Origin: Fennellomyces sp. T-0311
Taxonomy: Eukaryota > Mucoromycota > Mucoromycetes > Mucorales > Lichtheimiaceae
Direction of reading: 5' to 3'
Assembly (NCBI GenBank): GCA_025266875.1
Contig: JALLLT010000090.1
Coordinates: 1 to 57,210, forward strand
DNA: 57,210 bases
Shown: piece after piece, positions 53,400 to 57,210 of the stretch
How positions within the stretch are numbered: position 1 is the first letter of the stretch
Layout: every line of letters starts with the position of its first letter
Program-made: the position numbers and the translations under genes
Notes under the pieces: model-generated
The model's input: the letters and a program-made list of their open reading frames with translations, nothing else
Told to the model about the DNA's origin: nothing
Database searches by the model: none

Positions 53400-53799
53400 T
53401 AAAATAGGTGCGGCTGACCTATGTTATATAGGGTTTAGTGGTAATAACATAGGGTTTAGTAGTGATAACATAGGGCTTAGGGAGGCCCACACTCACTGGG
53501 ATTTCTGAGTATAGAACGCGCACACACATAACATTAATTAATGTTTAGGGTCTTTAGGGTTTTTATTTTTATCTGTTCACAAGACCTTATATAAGGGCAC
53601 AAGAGTGTGACACCACTCACTACTAAAGGAACTATTGTAATATGTTGTGAATACATAGTGCGTGATGATACAGCTGTGTGGTTCCCCCATTCGTATATAA
53701 CATAATTATGCTCGTTCATGGTCTGAGTTCGTTTCTCTCCCTTCATAACAGTATCTGCTAAAGAAAACTTTCAAATTCTAGTAATGAAAAAGCAGAATT
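53400..53799. other. Helentron right end and mariner interior, telomere-like repeats
   Basis: No gene. At 53428-53482 three copies of AACATAGGGTTTAG-type units (21-22 bp) occur, with a palindrome-like TGACCTATGTTATATAGG beside them. TTTAGGGTCTTTAGGGTTTT follows at about 53544-53563. The Helentron 3' end is probably in this area. The remainder up to 53799 is likely mariner internal sequence. Confidence 0.5.
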
Positions 53800-53889
53800 T
53801 GAGAAAAATGTCATGTTTTACCTTGCGGGGTTTGAAATGTAGGTCACATGATTATGTGAATTTTTGGAAACTTGTAGGGTTCATTACCC
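53800..53889 (-). repeat. Right terminal inverted repeat of the nested insertion
   Basis: Reverse complement of 14953-15051 (core about 53800-53874, GGTCACATGATTATGTGAATT..), followed by a GGGTTCATTACCC palindrome to 53889. Confidence 0.78.
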
Positions 53890-53996
53890 TTCGTGAAAAA
53901 TAAATGTATGAGGACCCTTTTCACCTCTTTTTCTCCTTTCCTTAACTTTTACCAAGTTCCTTTTCTCTGACTACAATTCACAATTATTGTTTACTC

Positions 53997-55325
53997 ATGG
54001 ACTATCCCTTTTACTTGTCGTTGGTGCATTACCTCTCACATAATCAGTATCTGTCAGACTGTACAAAGAAGGTTAAGCGCAAGATTCGTTTTCACGTGGG
54101 AAAATATATGCTCGAAGGTGGCCGTTTGTTCAAGCGAACTCAAGACCCACAAGTCCGTGGCGAAGAACTATTGCACGAAGGTACCGCCAACGACGTAATC
54201 CATGCCGTCCATACAGAGGGGCACTTTGAGGTCAACAATACTTGGCGTCAGGTGAGAATGGCATACACTGGTCCTGGCCTCTTTGAAAAGGTGCGCTCGT
54301 TGGTCCAGTCGTGTGAGTCATGCCAGTTCAGGGCCCGAGCAAGAAGAAACTGCTACAATGCGGGGAATCTCATCGAAGCTCCTTCGGATCCATTTTTTAT
54401 AGTTGGATGTGATGCTGTAGGGCCCATCAAGAGCAAGGGGAAAGCCGATCGGTACCTCTTAGTTGCGATAGACTATTTGACCAGGTGGCCGATCGCAGCG
54501 GTAGTCAAGAATATCAACGAAGACACCACGGCAAGATTCTTGTTTGATCATATCGTGATGATGTTTGGCGTACCTCGGTACATCTTGACTGACTGCGGTT
54601 CCAATTTCAAATCAGGATTCGTCAAGAAATTTCTCAAGTCGGTTGGGTGTCGCCATATCACAACTACGGCCCACAGGCCCCAAGTGAACGGCATGTGTGA
54701 GCATCTCAATCAGACTTTGGTTCAGACCATATCCAAGATCGCGCGGGACCAAGGTAGATTGGACGATTGGGAAAAGTGCGTGTCCCCTGCGTTATTGGCA
54801 ATTCGTACGATGCCAAACGAGGCAACGGGTTTGTCGCCAGCCAAGTTATTGTTTGGATACGAATTAAGGACGCCAGCTACGTGGCCAGCCTCTCGCACCA
54901 ATTTCGTGGAGGGAGATTTCGTGGAAGAAATCATCAGCCGTACCAAAGTTATTGAACTCATGCTGGGACAACTCAGAGAAGGAGCCAAGGAGAAGGCCAA
55001 CGAACGCAAGCTATGGGATAAGGCATTGTACGATCAACACGTAGGGTCGAGAAGACCATTCCAGTTAGGGGAACAAGTGTTGATGAAAGACAAGTATCCC
55101 CAAGGCAAGTTCAATGATCGATGGATCGGGCCCATGGTAGTCGTCGCCCTTGGCGAAAAGGGAACTTACTTCCTGGAGGGGCCCAATTCGCGGCGTTTGA
55201 ATGGCGCCGTCAATGGTGACAATCTCAAGGCCTTCTTTGAACATCGAATGATGATACCAGATACGCAAGTCCGACGAACGAGGCAACGATACCATGTGTG
55301 GGTTGATCGCAGGCAGGATAACTGA
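53997..55325 (+). CDS. Gypsy A integrase
   Basis: Inserts gypsy A cDNA. The frame is intact at 442 residues from ATG 53997 (MDYPFYLSLVHYLS..). HHCC zinc domain (HTEGHFEVNN, CESCQF), then DDE: D in IVGCDAVGPIKSK, D in ILTDCGSNFKSGF and E in PQVNGMCEHLNQTL. C-terminal GPY/F-type strand: FQLGEQVLMKDKY, WIGPMVVVALGEKG. No chromodomain, unlike gypsy C. It is cut off from its RT-RNase H (14771) by the nested block. It is better preserved than the front half of the element. Confidence 0.9.
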   Translation: MDYPFYLSLVHYLSHNQYLSDCTKKVKRKIRFHVGKYMLEGGRLFKRTQDPQVRGEELLHEGTANDVIHAVHTEGHFEVNNTWRQVRMAYTGPGLFEKVRSLVQSCESCQFRARARRNCYNAGNLIEAPSDPFFIVGCDAVGPIKSKGKADRYLLVAIDYLTRWPIAAVVKNINEDTTARFLFDHIVMMFGVPRYILTDCGSNFKSGFVKKFLKSVGCRHITTTAHRPQVNGMCEHLNQTLVQTISKIARDQGRLDDWEKCVSPALLAIRTMPNEATGLSPAKLLFGYELRTPATWPASRTNFVEGDFVEEIISRTKVIELMLGQLREGAKEKANERKLWDKALYDQHVGSRRPFQLGEQVLMKDKYPQGKFNDRWIGPMVVVALGEKGTYFLEGPNSRRLNGAVNGDNLKAFFEHRMMIPDTQVRRTRQRYHVWVDRRQDN

Positions 55326-55356
55326 AGTAGGATGGATTCGGCCTGGTGGGGGGTAT

Positions 55357-56184
55357 TGACATGATGTATGGTGGATTTGCCGGCCTCATCCACCGTCACG
55401 TGAGCAGGGAAGGCAGGGTTGCTCATCGTTGGTGTAACTGCTCTTCCCCGCCTTTGCCTTTTGTCACTCTTTTCCCACAGTCTCTTTTTCTTTTTGCCGT
55501 CCCTTTTTCCCCTTTCCCGCGCTTTAACCTTATGTTACCATTTTCTTCTACGCACATTCCCTCATTAATTATGCTGACCTTTCGATCCACGTACTGTTCT
55601 TTCCACGTTACTTCCTTTTTGGGTACTTCTTTATGCTTATGTCTTTGTTTCTCACGTATTCACGCTCCTCCGGTCATTCTTTTATCTTCCTTCATTATGT
55701 CATGATTCCTATATATGTACTTCTTGCCCTATGTCCTACTTAACTATAACCTCTCAACCTCTCAACTCTGTCCGTAATTCCTTCCCCGTCATTCTCTCAC
55801 GTTCACTCTCGTTTATCATTCAGTTAGTCATAGCGTAGATCGTTGTGTTGCCTATTTGAGAATAGGTATAAAAAGGCCAGTTGGCCAATAATAAATCAAG
55901 GTCGTTTTTTGTCTCTTACTCTGATTTTTTTGTGGAATACGGTCGTTTAGTGTGGATAGAGTTTGGTGATAGTCTTACTAATTCGACGTATTATTTTTCT
56001 CATTGACTGTTGACACTGCATTCGACCCGTAACTTCTCGAACCCGTTATTGTCGACATTTGTTCGGTACTTACCAGTAACCTTACCTCTATCGTTCTTCC
56101 TCTACCCTCTTCTTTTTACCTATTTCTTATTTCGGGTTTTGTTCCCATCCATTTTCCGTCCATTTCTAAGCACCACACGTGTCA
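55357..56184 (+). repeat. 3' LTR of gypsy A
   Basis: 828 bp, TGACATGATG to ACACGTGTCA, with TGACA/TGTCA inverted ends, preceded by a polypurine tract GGTGGGGGG. A TATA box with GGCC palindrome lies near 55873-55890. The last 355 bp match 10804-11158. Confidence 0.9.
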
Positions 56185-57210
56185 GGATTGTCCGGATTGT
56201 CTGGATTATTTCCCATGATGTTAATGATGACGATGATATTAATGAGAATGAAGACTCGTGACCGCCTTCGTTCTTGTCCAATATGGTATCCATGAGATCA
56301 TTAACGCCAATCGTCATCTCCTGTTGCCTTGCTTCCTCGGTATCACGACATTGATGACTATGCTGCTCGTGACGTTGCTCTTGCAGTTCACACAGCGATT
56401 TTTTGCCAAACCGTAGCATGGATACAGGTATTTTGGCAATAAACGGTGCTGTACCGAAATCCGAAAGAGTTTTTTGAGTACCTGCATCAAGAATAGCAGC
56501 CGGGACTAAAACATGATTGATCGAAACATATGCAATAATATTGTCAATCATGCCTTAGTATATTAAGCATTGTTGTATCCACAACATGATTATGGCTTAT
56601 GCATCATTTACCCTTGTTTGCTTATTGACAACGGGTTACTTTAATTTTCCGATCCACAGCCAAATCCCTGTCTTGACATGCGTTCATCGTAATAACCTTG
56701 CCTATCTTAGTGAAACCCACATAACCCTGGTTACCACAGCGGTTCATGTGCCTTACAACCATGTCAATGATCCAACCCCTCGAGAATAAGCTTTTATTAT
56801 TTAAAGTGATGATTCAACATATAAAATAAATCAGTCATTACTTGAGTCTCGTCACTTACCTGTCTTTTACTACTGTTGAATATCACAAGCATGTTAGTTG
56901 ACCGCATACTTTTTATATAAAAGTGAACAAAACCAAAATTCACCTGTTGTTCTCTACTTGGCAGTATCTCTCCATATGCAATTGGACGTGACCATTGGAA
57001 GCAAGAAAATACGGCAACATATGCACCAGGTGAAGGAGGGCTTTGTACGGTTTTACCAAGTGTGCTAAAGGGAGCAAGTTTCGTGTAAATAGCCAGCGAC
57101 ACCCACGCATCCAGAGCTGCGTAATCGAGCTGTGTTTGAGAGAGAGTTTGGCAATTCCCAATCGGCATTCTTATCATCCTTCTTGATCTTGCCACCGAGA
57201 ACTGCCTCAG
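56185..57210 (-). pseudogene. EXO-DDE copy 2, partial, cut by gypsy A and a solo LTR
   Basis: Minus-strand relative of the gene at 41549-46589, entering from the right edge. It reads EAVLGGKIKKDD.. and, after a shift in a CT run near 57130-57140, the ExoIII motif QTQLDYAALDAWVSLAIYTKL. The post-exonuclease part follows (YGEILPSREQQ). After solo LTR S2 copy 2 come IIAYVSINHVLVPAAILDAG and LSDFGTAPFIAKIPVSMLRF, matching VIITIKKVQIPGAMVKL.. in copy 1. It continues through an acidic part to SWEIIQTIRTI, where gypsy A begins at 56184. At least one frameshift and two insertions make it a pseudogene. Confidence 0.8.
56571..56887. repeat. Solo LTR, family S2 copy 2
   Basis: 317 bp, TGTTGTATCC to GAATATCACA, flanked by AGCAT (56566-56570, 56888-56892). 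It is the inverse-orientation copy of 45810-46124 with few differences. It is inserted in EXO-DDE copy 2, probably in or near an intron. Confidence 0.92.

Larger units (their letters stand above)
14953..53889 (+). mobile_element. Mariner-like transposon expanded to 39 kb by nested elements
   Basis: Bounded by the inverted repeats at 14953-15051 and 53800-53889. It interrupts gypsy A between RNase H and integrase. Its own gene is probably only the transposase at 15612-17096. All other coding content belongs to recognisable transposons, several with their own ends and target duplications. The original element would then be only a few kb long. Confidence 0.65.
10804..56184 (+). mobile_element. 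Ty3/gypsy element 'gypsy A', split by a 39-kb nested insertion
   Basis: Gag, protease, RT and RNase H lie at 11224-14771. The integrase and 3' LTR lie at 53997-56184 on the same strand, and the two outer LTR pieces are homologous. No integrase is present near 14771 and no RT near 53997, so the two halves complete one element. The intervening DNA is other transposons. The left end is eroded; the right LTR is followed by GGATT, the expected target duplication. Confidence 0.88.

Noticed and set aside
14953..53889. A Starship-like or Maverick-like giant cargo transposon
   Set aside because: There is no DUF3435-type captain, polymerase B, ATPase or capsid gene. All cargo consists of recognised transposons with their own ends. 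The tyrosine recombinase present belongs to DIRS.

Overview
The window reads as repeat-rich DNA from a fungus, most likely an early-diverging (Mucoromycota-like) one. Genes are split by short introns of about 50-90 bp with GT..AG ends and CTAAC-type branch points. Core promoters are TATA boxes, there are no operons or Shine-Dalgarno sites, and the set of transposable elements (chromovirus and other Ty3/gypsy elements, DIRS, PIF/Harbinger, Tc1/mariner-like, MULE, Helentron and an exonuclease-bearing DDE transposon) fits such genomes. The lineage is inferred, not proven. I found no rRNA, tRNA or CRISPR. Almost everything is transposon; one broken non-transposon-like spliced gene (5244-6162) may be a host gene.

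Layout from left to right. (1) 1-5243: a young chromovirus ('gypsy C'). Its 5' LTR is cut by the window edge and its 3' LTR is identical over the shared 142 bp. It sits inside an exon of the minus-strand gene at 5244-6162. (2) 6696-9840: PIF/Harbinger-1, with a Myb-like ORF and a convergent spliced transposase. (3) 10191-10802: a 107-bp tandem duplication whose first copy holds a 394-bp solo LTR with a 5-bp target duplication. (4) 10804-56184: a second gypsy element ('gypsy A') with a truncated 5' LTR, gag and PR-RT-RNase H at 11224-14771, integrase at 53997-55325 and a full 828-bp 3' LTR.

The two halves of gypsy A are separated by about 39 kb of nested transposons. The outermost layer is bounded by inverted repeats at 14953-15051 and 53800-53889 and carries a Tc1/mariner-like transposase just inside the left end. 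Within it are Harbinger-2 (17399-19773) and MULE-1 (20735-41163). One MULE-1 intron holds a third gypsy element ('gypsy B', minus strand, 526-bp LTRs at 22952-23477 and 40168-40693). Gypsy B is itself split by a DIRS retrotransposon (about 27116-31330) and by a MULE fused to an OTU-like protease (31365-35129, 8-bp target duplication). Next come a 5.4-kb exonuclease-bearing DDE transposon (41363-46737, 8-bp target duplication, new-looking TIR) and a Helentron (47290-53399: Rep, helicase and endonuclease). Gypsy A is inserted into a second copy of the exonuclease transposon, which runs off the right edge.

The genes cooperate only within each element. The strongest candidate for an under-described system is the exonuclease-bearing transposon. 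Its boundaries can be read base by base, its transposase has a zinc domain, a DDE core, a WRN/RNase D-like DEDDy exonuclease and a C-terminal zinc knot, and two copies are present. Most coding regions other than those of the mariner, DIRS and both MULEs carry nonsense codons, frameshifts or lost catalytic residues. The nonsense codons are all of a kind that one C-to-T change would create.
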